A stretch of DNA of 64,000 bases from Spirochaetales bacterium (GCA_027021365.1 JALUUM010000032.1:124001-188000); one strand, 5' to 3'. Shown: positions 16,573 to 25,772, counted from the stretch's first letter. Translations and numbers: made by a program. Notes: generated by a model from the sequence alone, not told the origin.

Positions 16573-17310
16573 ATGAATCGATTGGAAAAGATATACAACC
16601 TTCTCCTCTCAAGTTACGGAAAGCAGGGTTGGTGGCCAATAGTTTCACGTGCACTGGAACCCGGCTTTGACGATATGGGATATCACAGGGGTAACTACGA
16701 TTACCCTTCATCGTATGCAGAGAGGTTCGAAGTAGCAGTTGGAGCAATTCTTACCCAGAATACCGCGTGGAAGAATGTGGAGAGGGCAATCTCAAACCTT
16801 CTGAAGGACGAGTTGTTATCTCCGGAGAGATTACTTGAATTGAATGAAAAAGAACTTGCAAATCTCATTCTGCCTAGTGGTTATTACAACCAGAAGGCAA
16901 AAAAGCTTAAGAACCTTGCTCGGTTTTTTCTCGGTAACCTGGCTGTGAAGGATGGAGTTCCCCCGTTGAGAGAGGAACTCCTCGGTATATGGGGTATTGG
17001 GTATGAAACAGCCGATTCCATACTTCTCTACGGGTTCAACATGCCCCTTTTCCCGGTGGATGCATATACAAAGAGATTATTCTTGAGACTGGGTATCGGT
17101 GAAAAGGTGGATTCGGAAAATTCTCTTTCACAGGACTATGAAAGGGTTAGGCTTTATGTCGAGGATAATTTAAGGGCGGATTACAGAGTTTACAACGAAT
17201 TCCATGCCTTGATCGTGGAACATTCAAAGGTACACTGCAGGGCAAGACCGCTCTGTGAGGGCTGTCCCCTGCTGGATATGTGCGGGTACCGGCATCAGGA
17301 TGGGAGTTGA
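16573..17310 (+). CDS. HhH-GPD DNA glycosylase, endonuclease III-like without the catalytic lysine
   Basis: 245 residues. The helix-hairpin-helix (LLGIWGIGYETADSILLYG) and the aspartate of PVDAYTKRL mark a base-excision glycosylase. At the position of the Schiff-base lysine of endonuclease III there is a Glu (GYET instead of GRKT), as in monofunctional alkylpurine glycosylases related to MagIII. Four cysteines at the end (Cx5Cx2Cx5C) could hold a [4Fe-4S] cluster; the first spacing is one residue shorter than the classic Cx6C. The ATG at 16573 was preferred to an upstream GTG-type frame start at 16510 because it begins at the domain. Confidence 0.85.
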   Translation: MNRLEKIYNLLLSSYGKQGWWPIVSRALEPGFDDMGYHRGNYDYPSSYAERFEVAVGAILTQNTAWKNVERAISNLLKDELLSPERLLELNEKELANLILPSGYYNQKAKKLKNLARFFLGNLAVKDGVPPLREELLGIWGIGYETADSILLYGFNMPLFPVDAYTKRLFLRLGIGEKVDSENSLSQDYERVRLYVEDNLRADYRVYNEFHALIVEHSKVHCRARPLCEGCPLLDMCGYRHQDGS

Positions 17311-17356
17311 AATACGGGGGTTTTACATTTCTTTTGGCAGTAATCATTAAGAAGGC

Positions 17357-17385
17357 TTGACAGTGAGAAACCTATTTGTTACTTT
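17357..17385 (+). promoter_or_regulatory. rpsT promoter
   Basis: TTGACA (17357-17362), 17-base spacer, TACTTT (17380-17385), 38 bases before the rpsT start. The SD sequence CGGAGG follows in the leader. Confidence 0.5.
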
Positions 17386-17423
17386 TTAGCATTATTATTA
17401 ACATACAAATCGGAGGTAGGTAA

Positions 17424-17690
17424 TTGCCCAATAAATTATCAGCAGCCAAGAGGCAGAGACAGAGTGAAAAGAGACGTCTACGCAATCGAATGGTACGGAG
17501 CAGGATAAGAACTGCTGCAAAGAGAATCATGGTACTGGTTCGGGAAGGAAACAGGGAAGAAGCCGAGAAGAAACTTAAGGAGTATCTGAGTCTCGTAGAC
17601 AGAGCGGTAAGCAAGGGAGTCTATCATAGGAATACGGCTGCAAGGAAGAAGTCGAGAATGTCCAGGTATCTCAAGAAGAGTTTCAGCTAA
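17424..17690 (+). CDS. rpsT: 30S ribosomal protein S20
   Basis: 88 residues, the standard length. The highly basic N-terminus (SAAKRQRQSEKRRLRNRMVRS) and the helix ending HRNTAARKKSRM are typical of bS20, a primary 16S rRNA-binding protein. The start is TTG with GGAGG upstream, in line with the frequent non-ATG starts of bS20 genes. Confidence 0.96.
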   Translation: MPNKLSAAKRQRQSEKRRLRNRMVRSRIRTAAKRIMVLVREGNREEAEKKLKEYLSLVDRAVSKGVYHRNTAARKKSRMSRYLKKSFS

Positions 17691-17746
17691 GACACACCCG
17701 GTAAAAACTCTCAATTGCCATTCCGCTTTGAGAGGAAGGAGTAAAC

Positions 17747-18046
17747 GTGCCCGGTAATAAATTGACAAAGGCGGAGATAATAGAAAATATCTATCCTGAA
17801 GTAAATGTGAGCAAGAAGAATATCCACAGAATAATAGACCTGTTCTTTGAAGAGATCAAAGAAGCACTGCTTCAGGATAAGGTTATCGAACTGAGGGGTT
17901 TTGGCACCTTCGAGTTGAAGACTCGTAAGGGAAGGCGTGCAAGGAATCCAAAAACCGGTGAAAAGGTTACCGTTGAAAACCATGGGGTAGCTGTTTTCAG
18001 ACCGGGAAGGGAACTCAAGCAAAAGGTCTGGTCTTTGAGGCACTAG
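17747..18046 (+). CDS. HU/IHF-family DNA-binding protein
   Basis: 99 residues. The family core LRGFGTFELKTRKGRRARNPKTG (beta arms) is present, followed by a short C-terminal tail. It binds and bends DNA as a dimer. The arm-tip proline occurs in ARNPKTG. GTG start with GGAAGGAG upstream. It is adjacent to rpsT as in Borrelia (hbb next to rpsT, from memory). The downstream Lnt gene begins 2 bases after its stop. Confidence 0.93.
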   Translation: MPGNKLTKAEIIENIYPEVNVSKKNIHRIIDLFFEEIKEALLQDKVIELRGFGTFELKTRKGRRARNPKTGEKVTVENHGVAVFRPGRELKQKVWSLRH

Positions 18047-18048
18047 TT

Positions 18049-19758
18049 TTGCGTAGCAGATATGTTATGTCCCGATCTACATCAAAGGGTTCACGTTACA
18101 GGATAAAGGAAGAAAAGGTTACCAGGGAGAGGAAAAGGGTTTCCGTATGGGTAAACCTGTTGCTCCTCCTGATTTCCGCCCTGTTGTTTGCCCTGTCATT
18201 TCCGAGTTTCCTCTCCGTATGGGGATGGTTCCCCCTGGCTTTCGTGGCGCTGATTCCCGTCTTTATCGTTGTTCACAGGAGCAGTTGGAAGGGAATTGCC
18301 TTCTACGGAATCTTTTTCGGACTCGCAAGCTATACGCTTTTCAATTTCTGGCTGGGGAAATTCCACCCCCTTGCCCTTTTCATAGTACCGCCAATATACG
18401 CATTCTACTTCCTGCTCGTATTCCCTGCTTTAAAGATAATAGACAGCGCTTTCCCGCGATACGGATACATCCTACAGACCTTCGTATGGCTGGCATATGA
18501 GTTTCTGAAAACCCAGGGTTTTCTCGGGTACTCCTACGGGATTATGGGGTATTCACAGTATCTCTTTAAGACTCTCATTCAGATTGCAGAGATAACCGGC
18601 GTGTGGGGAGTATCATTGATTGTGGTATTTCCTTCCGTTCTCCTTGGTAATGCCTTGAAGGAGTGGGATTTCAGGTTTCGTTCCCTTCCTGAAATGCTTG
18701 GAGGAAGGGGAAGAGGAGCATATACAAAAGCACATATAAATGTGATAAAACCCGGGATAATATACCTGGTTGTCTTTGTGGGAGTTCTCGTGTATGGCTT
18801 TGTTTCCCAGGTGGATTACGGCAAGTCCCGAATGTGGAAGGTGGCTCTGATTCAGCAGAATGTCGATCCCTGGAAAGGAGGCACAAGGCCCTATGAGAGA
18901 TCTCTGAATATTCTCTTAAAGCTAAGCCGTCAGGCCACGAAGGAAAACCCTGATATAATAGTGTGGTCTGAAACATCCTTTGTACCGGGGATAGACTGGC
19001 ATACCAAGTACAGGACAGATGTTGACAAGTACCTTCTCGTAAAGAGGCTGGTGGATTATCTTAAGAAACAGAAGATACCCTATGTTATCGGAAACGACGA
19101 CGGTCAGCTTGCCAAGAACGAGAGGGGAGAGGATATCAGGGTTGATTACAATGCCACGGTTCTCTATATGAATGGGAGGATCGTAAAGACCTATAGGAAA
19201 CTACACCTCGTTCCTTTTACGGAATACTTCCCCTTCAAGAAGACACTCCCCAGGGTATATCAATGGCTTGTTAATGCAGATACTCATTTCTGGAAAAAGG
19301 GGAAGGAATATACGGTGTTCGAGGCAGATGGAGTACGCTTTTCGACGCCCATATGCTTCGAAGATACTTTCGGTTATCTGAACAGGGAATTTGTCAGGCA
19401 TGGTGCCGATGTAATTGTCAATATGACCAATGACTCGTGGTCCTTTTCCGTTGCCGCAGAGATGCAGCATATGAATATGGCTGTTTTCAGGGCTGTTGAG
19501 AACAGGAGGAGCGTTGTACGTTCCACAAATGGCGGAATAACATGTACCATAGACCCGAATGGCAAGATTCTGGATATGCTGGAACCTTTCACGGAGGGAT
19601 ACCTTATAAGCAAAGTACCTGTGTACAACGAGAAGGAAACAATATACACGAAATGGGGTGACTGGATGGGGATAGCGGGAGTGATTATTGCAATAGCCGG
19701 AGTGATTGTCGGACTACTGTTTATCTTGGCGAAGCATGCGGGAAGGTCTAAAGACTGA
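18049..19758 (+). CDS. lnt: Apolipoprotein N-acyltransferase, copy 2
   Basis: 569 residues. About six N-terminal membrane segments are followed by a nitrilase-type domain with the catalytic Glu (IVWSETSFVP), Lys (YRKLHLVPFTEYFP) and Cys (STPICFEDTF), then a final membrane segment. A TTG at 18049 with GAGG 8 bases upstream is the likely start; an ATG at 18067 is the alternative. It directly follows the HU gene. Its stop codon is formed within the first unit of an 11-base tandem repeat. Confidence 0.92.
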   Translation: MRSRYVMSRSTSKGSRYRIKEEKVTRERKRVSVWVNLLLLLISALLFALSFPSFLSVWGWFPLAFVALIPVFIVVHRSSWKGIAFYGIFFGLASYTLFNFWLGKFHPLALFIVPPIYAFYFLLVFPALKIIDSAFPRYGYILQTFVWLAYEFLKTQGFLGYSYGIMGYSQYLFKTLIQIAEITGVWGVSLIVVFPSVLLGNALKEWDFRFRSLPEMLGGRGRGAYTKAHINVIKPGIIYLVVFVGVLVYGFVSQVDYGKSRMWKVALIQQNVDPWKGGTRPYERSLNILLKLSRQATKENPDIIVWSETSFVPGIDWHTKYRTDVDKYLLVKRLVDYLKKQKIPYVIGNDDGQLAKNERGEDIRVDYNATVLYMNGRIVKTYRKLHLVPFTEYFPFKKTLPRVYQWLVNADTHFWKKGKEYTVFEADGVRFSTPICFEDTFGYLNREFVRHGADVIVNMTNDSWSFSVAAEMQHMNMAVFRAVENRRSVVRSTNGGITCTIDPNGKILDMLEPFTEGYLISKVPVYNEKETIYTKWGDWMGIAGVIIAIAGVIVGLLFILAKHAGRSKD

Positions 19759-19817
19759 GTTTAGACTGAGTTTAGACTGAGTTTAGACTGAGTTTAGACT
19801 GAGTTTAGACTGAGTTT
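19752..19817. repeat. Six perfect copies of an 11-base tandem repeat
   Basis: The unit AGACTGAGTTT is repeated six times without a mismatch. The stop codon of lnt copy 2 (TGA at 19756-19758) lies in the first unit. Because 11 is not a multiple of 3 and each unit contains TGA, copy-number changes would not alter the protein. The 177 bases that follow, up to the response regulator gene, hold a weak promoter (TTGACA at 19942-19947 without a good -10). Confidence 0.95.
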
Positions 19818-19994
19818 CCCGGGGATGGAGAGGCTATCTTCCAGGCAAATTGAGCCCATCATAGTTGGATAGAGCTTATCGTGGGTAAGCCGAGTTTCTC
19901 CGGGACTGGCAGATAAAAAATTAAAACTGCGGGACTTGTGATTGACAATAATGCCCAAGTGAAAGAAAATAGTTGTTATTGAGAGGATGTCGAT

Positions 19995-20741
19995 ATGAAA
20001 TTGAAAGGAACGATTCTGATAGTTGATGATGAGCAGATCAACCTTGATTTCTTTGATGTAATGCTTTCCAAGTTAGGTTTCAAGGTCGTCAAGGCCACTA
20101 ACGGAGAAGAGGCCCTTGAAAAGGTCAAGGAAAAGAACCCCGATCTGGTGATTCTGGACAACATAATGCCCAAACTCTCCGGCTGGGAGGTTACCAAGAT
20201 TCTCAAGAGCAACCCGGAATACAAGAAATACAGGGATATGCCAATTATCATGTTTTCGGCAATGGACGATGTTAAGGACAAGATAGAGGGGCTTGAACTT
20301 GGCGTGGATGATTATATAACGAAACCCTTCAATTTTTCGGAGGTTCTTGCAAGGATAAGGGCTGTTCTTCGGAACAGGGAACTGGTAAAACAGATAACGA
20401 GGCGAGAGAGAAGGCTGGCCGTGGTCGAATCCCTGAATAATTCCCTGATTTTTTTCACAAAACATATCAAGAAACCCATTACCTCTCTGATAGAAAAGGC
20501 GAAAAAGACAGATATGAATGACAGGGAAAGTGTGAAAGAATTGATAGACGAATTGATAACAGAGGGAAATGAGATACTGGTGACCATGAGGGGGCTCGAA
20601 GACGAAATAAATGAGCTCGAGACGAGAAAGGACCGTATAAAGAGAGGAGATGTTTCACTTGAAGAGCTGGAGAAAAAATTCGAAAAGCACCTGAAAAACT
20701 GGAAAAAGAGACAGAAAAAGTTTGAAGAGGTGGAAGGATGA
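19995..20741 (+). CDS. Response regulator with a helical C-terminal domain
   Basis: 248 residues. Residues 5-125 are a REC domain with the acidic pair (DDE), phospho-acceptor Asp (VILDNIMP), Ser (MFSAMDD) and Lys (TKPF) all present. There is no DNA-binding or enzymatic output domain. Residues 140-248 are helical and very charged, probably coiled coil. The segment SLIFFTKHIKKPITSL resembles the dimerization helix of histidine kinases, but with the His out of register and a Lys where the phospho-acceptor should be. The SD sequence is GAGAGGATG. It is coupled (ATGA) to the next gene. Confidence 0.87.
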   Translation: MKLKGTILIVDDEQINLDFFDVMLSKLGFKVVKATNGEEALEKVKEKNPDLVILDNIMPKLSGWEVTKILKSNPEYKKYRDMPIIMFSAMDDVKDKIEGLELGVDDYITKPFNFSEVLARIRAVLRNRELVKQITRRERRLAVVESLNNSLIFFTKHIKKPITSLIEKAKKTDMNDRESVKELIDELITEGNEILVTMRGLEDEINELETRKDRIKRGDVSLEELEKKFEKHLKNWKKRQKKFEEVEG

Positions 20742-20959
20742 TCACCGAAGAGAAAAAGAAGGTTCTTGAATATTTTACGGAGGGACGTAAGCTATATAAG
20801 CTGATGAAATTCAAAGAGGCCAAGGATTATTTTGCAAAGGCTCTAAGGATAGATCCAAATGACGGGCCCTCGAAGGTGTACTATGCAAGGTGTAAGCATT
20901 ACATAGAGAATCCGCCGCCGGAAGACTGGGATGGTGTATTCGTAATGAAAACGAAGTAG
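20738..20959 (+). CDS. Orphan TPR peptide resembling the tail of class III adenylate cyclases
   Basis: 73 residues. One to two TPR-type helices (about 8-45, including FKEAKDYFAKALRIDPNDG) are followed by the sequence PPPEDWDGVFVMKTK. From memory, a TPR followed by PP-x-DWDGV-x-xM is the usual C-terminus of many class III adenylate/guanylate cyclases. Here it is a stand-alone gene with no cyclase domain nearby. It overlaps the response regulator by 4 bases, and a bactofilin gene follows, suggesting one signalling or scaffold operon (inference). Confidence 0.72.
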   Translation: MITEEKKKVLEYFTEGRKLYKLMKFKEAKDYFAKALRIDPNDGPSKVYYARCKHYIENPPPEDWDGVFVMKTK

Positions 20960-20991
20960 GATTATAAAAGCATTATAAAGCAGGAGTATAG

Positions 20992-21405
20992 ATGCCGAGA
21001 GGAAATGTACAGAAGGGAAGTTCTGATATCAAAACCACCCTTGGCCGGGAAACGGTTTTCAAGGGAGTGATGCGATTCAAGGATTCCCTCAAGATCGATG
21101 GGAAATTCGAAGGTGAAATCATCTCTGAAGGCTTCCTCTACATAGAGGAGGGCGCCGAGGTTAAGGCCGATATAAAGGTCGGTTCCGTGATAATAGGTGG
21201 CGTCGTTCATGGTAACGTGGAAGCCTCGAGGAAGCTGGAGATGCTTGCCACAGGAGCAGTATACGGAAACATAAAAACACGAATCCTAAAAATAGCCGAT
21301 GGAGTGGTTTTCGAGGGCAAGTGTGAAATGATAAAGGATTCGGATAAGATAGACATTTTTTCTGCACCTGTCGAGGAGTTGAAGAAAACAGCACAAAGTG
21401 TATAG
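20992..21405 (+). CDS. Bactofilin (polymer-forming cytoskeletal protein)
   Basis: 137 residues. A single bactofilin beta-helix of about 100 residues (starting TVFKGVMRFKDSLKIDGKFEGEI, then repeated I-x-G-x-V/A steps) is flanked by short polar ends. Bactofilins polymerise without nucleotide and organise cell-wall or envelope machinery. SD GCAGGAG. The last 8 bases overlap the GTG start of cinA. Confidence 0.9.
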   Translation: MPRGNVQKGSSDIKTTLGRETVFKGVMRFKDSLKIDGKFEGEIISEGFLYIEEGAEVKADIKVGSVIIGGVVHGNVEASRKLEMLATGAVYGNIKTRILKIADGVVFEGKCEMIKDSDKIDIFSAPVEELKKTAQSV

Positions 21406-22654
21406 TCATTCATGCATCATCATTTCTGTAGGAACCGAAATCGTAAATGGTACCATACAGGATAAACATCTTAAGTATCTTGCACAGAAGCTCGGTCTGT
21501 ATGGCTTCCGAATAAGGAAGGCTGTACAGGTTCCCGATGATATTGATACTATCCGCGGCGAGCTCTCCGGTGCCGTTTCATCTGCAGAGCTTGTGATTCT
21601 TACCGGGGGCCTCGGCCCGACATCGGACGACATAACCCGTAATGCGGTTGCAAGTGTTGCCGGGGTGGAATTGAAGCTCGACGAGGCTGCCTGGAATAAG
21701 ATTCAAGAGCGGCTTAAGGGGAGAAATATTGCAAGGGTAAACATGGTACAGGCCATGTTCCCTAAGGGTTTCAAGGGATTGGATAATCCTCTGGGAACAG
21801 CACCGGGTTTTGCGGGAAGGATAGGAAACAGCCTTGTAGTTACATTGCCCGGTCCTCCCAGAGAGCTTGATGCTGTTTTTAACGTCGGAGTAGTTCCGTT
21901 GCTCGAGACCAGTTTCAAGATTTCCGTGACTGAAGGAGATACTTTCGGCTGCAGCATATTCATGACTCCGGAGTCACGTCTCGAGGAAGCCTTGAGAAAC
22001 TGCAGGGTTGGAAGGGTTGTCTGGGGTACGAGGGTTACGCCTTATTCCATAGAGCTTTACCTTAGGGGAGGATCGCCTAATGAGCGAAGAAAGCTTTTTT
22101 TCTGTATAGAGAAAAAGCTTGGTAGGATAAAGGTACGGGAGGGATACGTGACACCACATTCTCTTCTCTTCAAGACTCTAAAGGAGAAGGGGAAGTCTCT
22201 CGTTACAGTTGAATCATGCACTGGTGGTCTCGTGGGGAAACTGATAACGGATATTCCCGGAAGCTCGAACATATTCTGGGGAGGATTCATCGTGTACTCG
22301 AATAAGGCCAAAGAGACGAGCATCGGAGTGGATAAAGAGCTTCTAGATAGACACGGTGCCGTATCGGAAGAGGCTGTAAGGGCAATGGCGAGAGGGGCAC
22401 TTGCAAGGGCAAGGGGTAGCAATGTGGCTATTGCCATTTCCGGTATTGCAGGACCCGAGGGCGGAACTCCTGAAAAACCTGTTGGTACCGTCTTTATTGC
22501 CGTTGCCCAGGATAATGGAAAAACAGATACCCGGCTCTTTCATTTCCACGGAGACAGGGAAAGAATACGGAGAAAAGCTGCGATAACAGGACTGTTATTT
22601 GCAGAAAATAGTATTTTGGGAGGACAATGGCTTGACAGCGATGACAGGTGGTAA
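21398..22654 (+). CDS. cinA: CinA-family protein (NMN amidohydrolase / ADP-ribose pyrophosphatase type)
   Basis: 418 residues, the usual two-domain length. The N-terminal MoCF-like (COG1058) domain contains SVGTEIVNGTIQD and TGGLGPTSDD. The C-terminal domain contains VESCTGGLVGKLIT and AISGIAGPEGGTPEKPVGTV, the signature of nicotinamide-nucleotide amidohydrolase. The family recycles pyridine nucleotides and is linked with competence in some bacteria. The start is GTG at 21398, inside the end of the bactofilin gene. There is no good SD sequence, so translation is probably coupled. Confidence 0.92.
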   Translation: MYSHSCIIISVGTEIVNGTIQDKHLKYLAQKLGLYGFRIRKAVQVPDDIDTIRGELSGAVSSAELVILTGGLGPTSDDITRNAVASVAGVELKLDEAAWNKIQERLKGRNIARVNMVQAMFPKGFKGLDNPLGTAPGFAGRIGNSLVVTLPGPPRELDAVFNVGVVPLLETSFKISVTEGDTFGCSIFMTPESRLEEALRNCRVGRVVWGTRVTPYSIELYLRGGSPNERRKLFFCIEKKLGRIKVREGYVTPHSLLFKTLKEKGKSLVTVESCTGGLVGKLITDIPGSSNIFWGGFIVYSNKAKETSIGVDKELLDRHGAVSEEAVRAMARGALARARGSNVAIAISGIAGPEGGTPEKPVGTVFIAVAQDNGKTDTRLFHFHGDRERIRRKAAITGLLFAENSILGGQWLDSDDRW

Positions 22655-22746
22655 TATATTGAAGGTTGTAGCATACAAGCCCTTGTAAACCCATTTTAAT
22701 GCTTATAATTCCAAAATTGACAAAATAAAAATAATTGGAGCGATAG

Positions 22747-24546
22747 ATGGCAATCATACGTAGAAGAAGGAAAAAAGAAGAAGAGAGTAATCACAATTCG
22801 GAAGGTGAAAAGGATCTCTTTCAACAGGATGGTGCGGTTTCCGAAGAAGAAAACGAGAAGATTCAAAAAGAACCTGCCAGTGAAGAGAATGAATCCTCAG
22901 AAAAGGAAGATGAAAGCAACAAGGGAAACGGAAATGGTGATTTCGCCGATAAACAGGCTCCGCAGCAACAAAGGGTAAGAAGAGTTAGGAAGAAGATACG
23001 TGTAGAATTGATAAAGGGTGAAGATGAAAATAACGAAAAAGCGGTAGCCGAGGCTGCCCCTGCTGAAGAAAAGGAAGAGGAAAAGAAAGAGGAAAGGGAG
23101 GCTCCTGTCGGGGAAGAGAGTAAAGGTGAGATTAATGAAATTGTTGAATCAGGTAAAGCATCCGAGGAATCGGAGGAGACCAAGTACGATGAAGTTGAAA
23201 AGAGGGAGGGTGAAGTAAAAGATATAGAGGGGAAAAACGAGAGGAAGAAAGAGGTAAAGATAGTAGCCCAGCCAAGGCTGAAAATAAACGATCTTACACA
23301 GAGTACCATATCGGAGCTTCGTGCACGTGCAATAAAAATGGGAATAAGTGCAGATTCACTTATGACCATGAAGAAGCAGGAAATAATATATTCGATTTTG
23401 AAGGCACATACAGATAGGAACGGGATAATTTTTGCCTATGGTGCTCTCGAAATATTACCGGATGGTTACGGGTTCTTGAGATCTCCCAATTACAGCTATC
23501 TTCCCGGTCCAGATGACATATACATATCACCGTCACAGATCAGGCTCTTCAACCTAAAAACGGGAGACACCGTTTCAGGACAGATACGACCTCCCAAAGA
23601 AGGGGAACGCTTCTTTGCGATGCTTCGTGTGGAAGAGGTGAATTTCGACCCTCCCCATGTGGCTCAAACAAGGATACCATTCGACAATCTCACCCCCTTG
23701 TATCCCAATGAGAGGCTGAATCTCGAAACGACAACCGAAGAGATTTCTACACGGATGATAAACCTGTTCTGTCCAATAGGAAAGGGGCAGAGAGGACTCA
23801 TCGTTTCTCCGCCAAGAGCAGGAAAGACCATCATACTGCAGAAGATTGCAAATGCCATTACTGCAAATCATCCGGAGGTTTTTATAATTGTCCTCTTGAT
23901 CGACGAAAGGCCCGAAGAAGTAACGGACATGCAGAGAAATGTGAAGGGTGAAGTTGTATCTTCTACCTTTGATGAACAGGCGACGAGGCACGTACAGGTT
24001 GCTGAAATGGTCATAGAAAAGGCAAAGAGGCTGGTAGAACACAAGAAGGATGTGGTGATTCTGCTGGATTCCATTACAAGGCTTGCCAGGGCGTATAATC
24101 AGACTGTTCCGACTTCCGGAAAGATACTCTCCGGAGGCGTGGATTCCAATGCCCTTCACAAACCCAAACGGTTTTTCGGAGCTGCAAGAAATATCGAGGA
24201 GGGAGGAAGCCTTACCATTGTTGCCACGGCTCTGATAGAGACGGGAAGCAGGATGGACGAAGTAATATTCGAAGAGTTTAAGGGAACCGGTAATATGGAA
24301 CTCAACCTCGACAGGAAGCTTTCCGACAGGAGACTTTTCCCCGCAATAAACATAAAAAAATCCGGCACGAGAAAAGAAGAGCTTCTGCTCACACCGGAAG
24401 AACTGAATAAGATGTGGATATTGAGGAAAGTTATCAATCCCATGGATGATATAGAAATTATTGAACTACTCATTGACAGAATGAGAAAAACAAAGAATAA
24501 TGAGGCGTTTTTGAAATCGATGAATACATCTGCTGTAATGGATTGA
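22747..24546 (+). CDS. rho: Transcription termination factor Rho with a long charged N-terminal extension
   Basis: 599 residues against about 420 in the basic form. Residues 1 to about 180 are extremely charged and low complexity (Glu/Lys/Asn-rich with basic patches such as [13 protein letters not shown]). After that come the Rho N-domain ([18 protein letters not shown]), the RNA-binding cold-shock-like domain ([15 protein letters not shown]) and the RecA-type motor. Walker A is at about 356-364 (SPPRAGKTI) and Walker B in [14 protein letters not shown]. The R-x-F/Y-type secondary site and the GGVD-x-N-A-L Q-loop region are present. It terminates transcription by RNA translocation. rho is followed by rpmE. 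Confidence 0.95.
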   Translation: MAIIRRRRKKEEESNHNSEGEKDLFQQDGAVSEEENEKIQKEPASEENESSEKEDESNKGNGNGDFADKQAPQQQRVRRVRKKIRVELIKGEDENNEKAVAEAAPAEEKEEEKKEEREAPVGEESKGEINEIVESGKASEESEETKYDEVEKREGEVKDIEGKNERKKEVKIVAQPRLKINDLTQSTISELRARAIKMGISADSLMTMKKQEIIYSILKAHTDRNGIIFAYGALEILPDGYGFLRSPNYSYLPGPDDIYISPSQIRLFNLKTGDTVSGQIRPPKEGERFFAMLRVEEVNFDPPHVAQTRIPFDNLTPLYPNERLNLETTTEEISTRMINLFCPIGKGQRGLIVSPPRAGKTIILQKIANAITANHPEVFIIVLLIDERPEEVTDMQRNVKGEVVSSTFDEQATRHVQVAEMVIEKAKRLVEHKKDVVILLDSITRLARAYNQTVPTSGKILSGGVDSNALHKPKRFFGAARNIEEGGSLTIVATALIETGSRMDEVIFEEFKGTGNMELNLDRKLSDRRLFPAINIKKSGTRKEELLLTPEELNKMWILRKVINPMDDIEIIELLIDRMRKTKNNEAFLKSMNTSAVMD

Positions 24547-24578
24547 TTATAGCAGCGTGAGTTTTAGGAGGAATTTAA

Positions 24579-24779
24579 ATGAAAAAGGGAATACATCCAA
24601 AGTATGAATTAACTACCATTACATGTGCCTGTGGTAATGTGATTGAAACAAGGTCGACGGCAAGGGACATAAAGGTTGAAATCTGCTCGAAGTGTCACCC
24701 ATTCTTTACAGGTAAACAGAAGCTTGTAGATACCGCGGGAAGGGTAGAGCGCTTTAAGAAACGATACAATATAAAGTGA
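24579..24779 (+). CDS. rpmE: 50S ribosomal protein L31, zinc-binding form
   Basis: 66 residues. Starts MKKGIHPKY and has the CxC...CxxC zinc ligands (CACG and CSKCH) of the C+ type bL31. The C-terminal [10 protein letters not shown] is typical. SD TAGGAGG. The rho-rpmE pair is common in bacteria. A bidirectional terminator follows. Confidence 0.96.
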   Translation: MKKGIHPKYELTTITCACGNVIETRSTARDIKVEICSKCHPFFTGKQKLVDTAGRVERFKKRYNIK

Positions 24780-24789
24780 GCAACGAGAT

Positions 24790-24825
24790 AAAAAAAGCGG
24801 ATCTAATAAGATCCGCTTTTTTTTC
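24790..24825. terminator. Bidirectional intrinsic terminator
   Basis: GCGGATCT (24797-24804) and AGATCCGC (24809-24816) form an 8-base perfect stem with a 4-base loop. A run of A precedes it and a run of T follows, so it can stop both rpmE transcription and the convergent phosphate-transport operon. Confidence 0.9.
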
Positions 24826-24842
24826 GACCATATCAACCCTTT

Positions 24843-25766
24843 TCAGAGAAATAATGCGTAAATCCCGATTGAAACGAGCATTGCTATCAGAGGAGTTCCG
24901 ACCCATCCGAAGAGTATAGAAATGAGGGTTTTCATATTGATAGTCTGGATACCTTTGAGAATTCCAATTCCCAGTACGGCACCAATGATTGCCTGGGAAC
25001 TCGATGTAGGAACACCAACGAGTGCAAATATGTGTAGTATTATAGAGTGCGATAGGATTGCTATAAATGCCGAAAAGGGGTCGAGTTTGACAAGCTTTGA
25101 TCCAACAGTCATCATGACACGTTTGCTGAATGTGAGAGTGCCAAGGGCAATACTTACTCCCCCGACAAGTGTTGCCTGAAAGAGATTCAATAACCCCACC
25201 TTGGCATATACACCGGTTACATTTGCAACGTTGTTTGCACCAAGGCTGTAGGCGCCGTAACTACCGGCGATTAGAAGAGCAGCTTTCAGAACATAATCCC
25301 GTGAGAAGATGTTCATTGGTATGAGGTCGAAGAGTTTTGCAAGCAGGGGATAGAGAATCAATGAAATAACAACAGTTCCTGTAGGGGTTCCGACCCATAC
25401 GAGAACTACCTTTGTCAAGCCGGAAAGGTTGAGATCCCCTAACATGATTCCGATTCCGATTATTGCACCTACCGCCGCCTGTGATGTCGAGACGGGCAAT
25501 TTGAGGATAGTCATGAGTGTTACGGTAAGAGCAGCTGCCAGTGAAGCGATGAAAGCAGTATTCAATGTCTGTTTAGTTAAACCGCTCAAGGTTTTCAAGC
25601 CTTCCTGACCCTCCAGTAAGGCACCGAGAATGATAAATATTGCTGCAATGATTATTGCTGTTCTGTATCGTATTGTTTTTGAGGCTACAGCTGTCCCGAA
25701 GATATTGGCAGAATCGTTACTGCCAAGGGACCACCCCATGAAGACTCCGCTTATTAATTTCCACAT
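24843..25766 (-). CDS. pit: PiT-family inorganic phosphate transporter
   Basis: 307 residues with about eight to nine membrane segments and the duplicated PiT signature: GSNDSANIFGTAVASK near the N-terminus and LGANNVANVTGVY in the second half, with matching LPVSTSQAAVGA and VPTSSSQAIIGA stretches. It would import phosphate or metal-phosphate using a cation gradient. It lies directly downstream of a DUF47 gene (6 bases apart), the standard partner of PiT transporters. SD AAGGAG. Confidence 0.92.
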   Translation of the reverse strand: MWKLISGVFMGWSLGSNDSANIFGTAVASKTIRYRTAIIIAAIFIILGALLEGQEGLKTLSGLTKQTLNTAFIASLAAALTVTLMTILKLPVSTSQAAVGAIIGIGIMLGDLNLSGLTKVVLVWVGTPTGTVVISLILYPLLAKLFDLIPMNIFSRDYVLKAALLIAGSYGAYSLGANNVANVTGVYAKVGLLNLFQATLVGGVSIALGTLTFSKRVMMTVGSKLVKLDPFSAFIAILSHSIILHIFALVGVPTSSSQAIIGAVLGIGILKGIQTINMKTLISILFGWVGTPLIAMLVSIGIYALFL

Positions 25767-25772
25767 GATTCC

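Noticed and set aside
19752..19817. CRISPR array
   Set aside because: The 11-base units are contiguous with no spacers, and no cas genes are nearby.
22863..23369. 168-codon Ser/Phe-rich frame on the minus strand
   Set aside because: It is the shadow of the Glu/Lys-rich N-terminal extension of Rho; no SD sequence and no domain.
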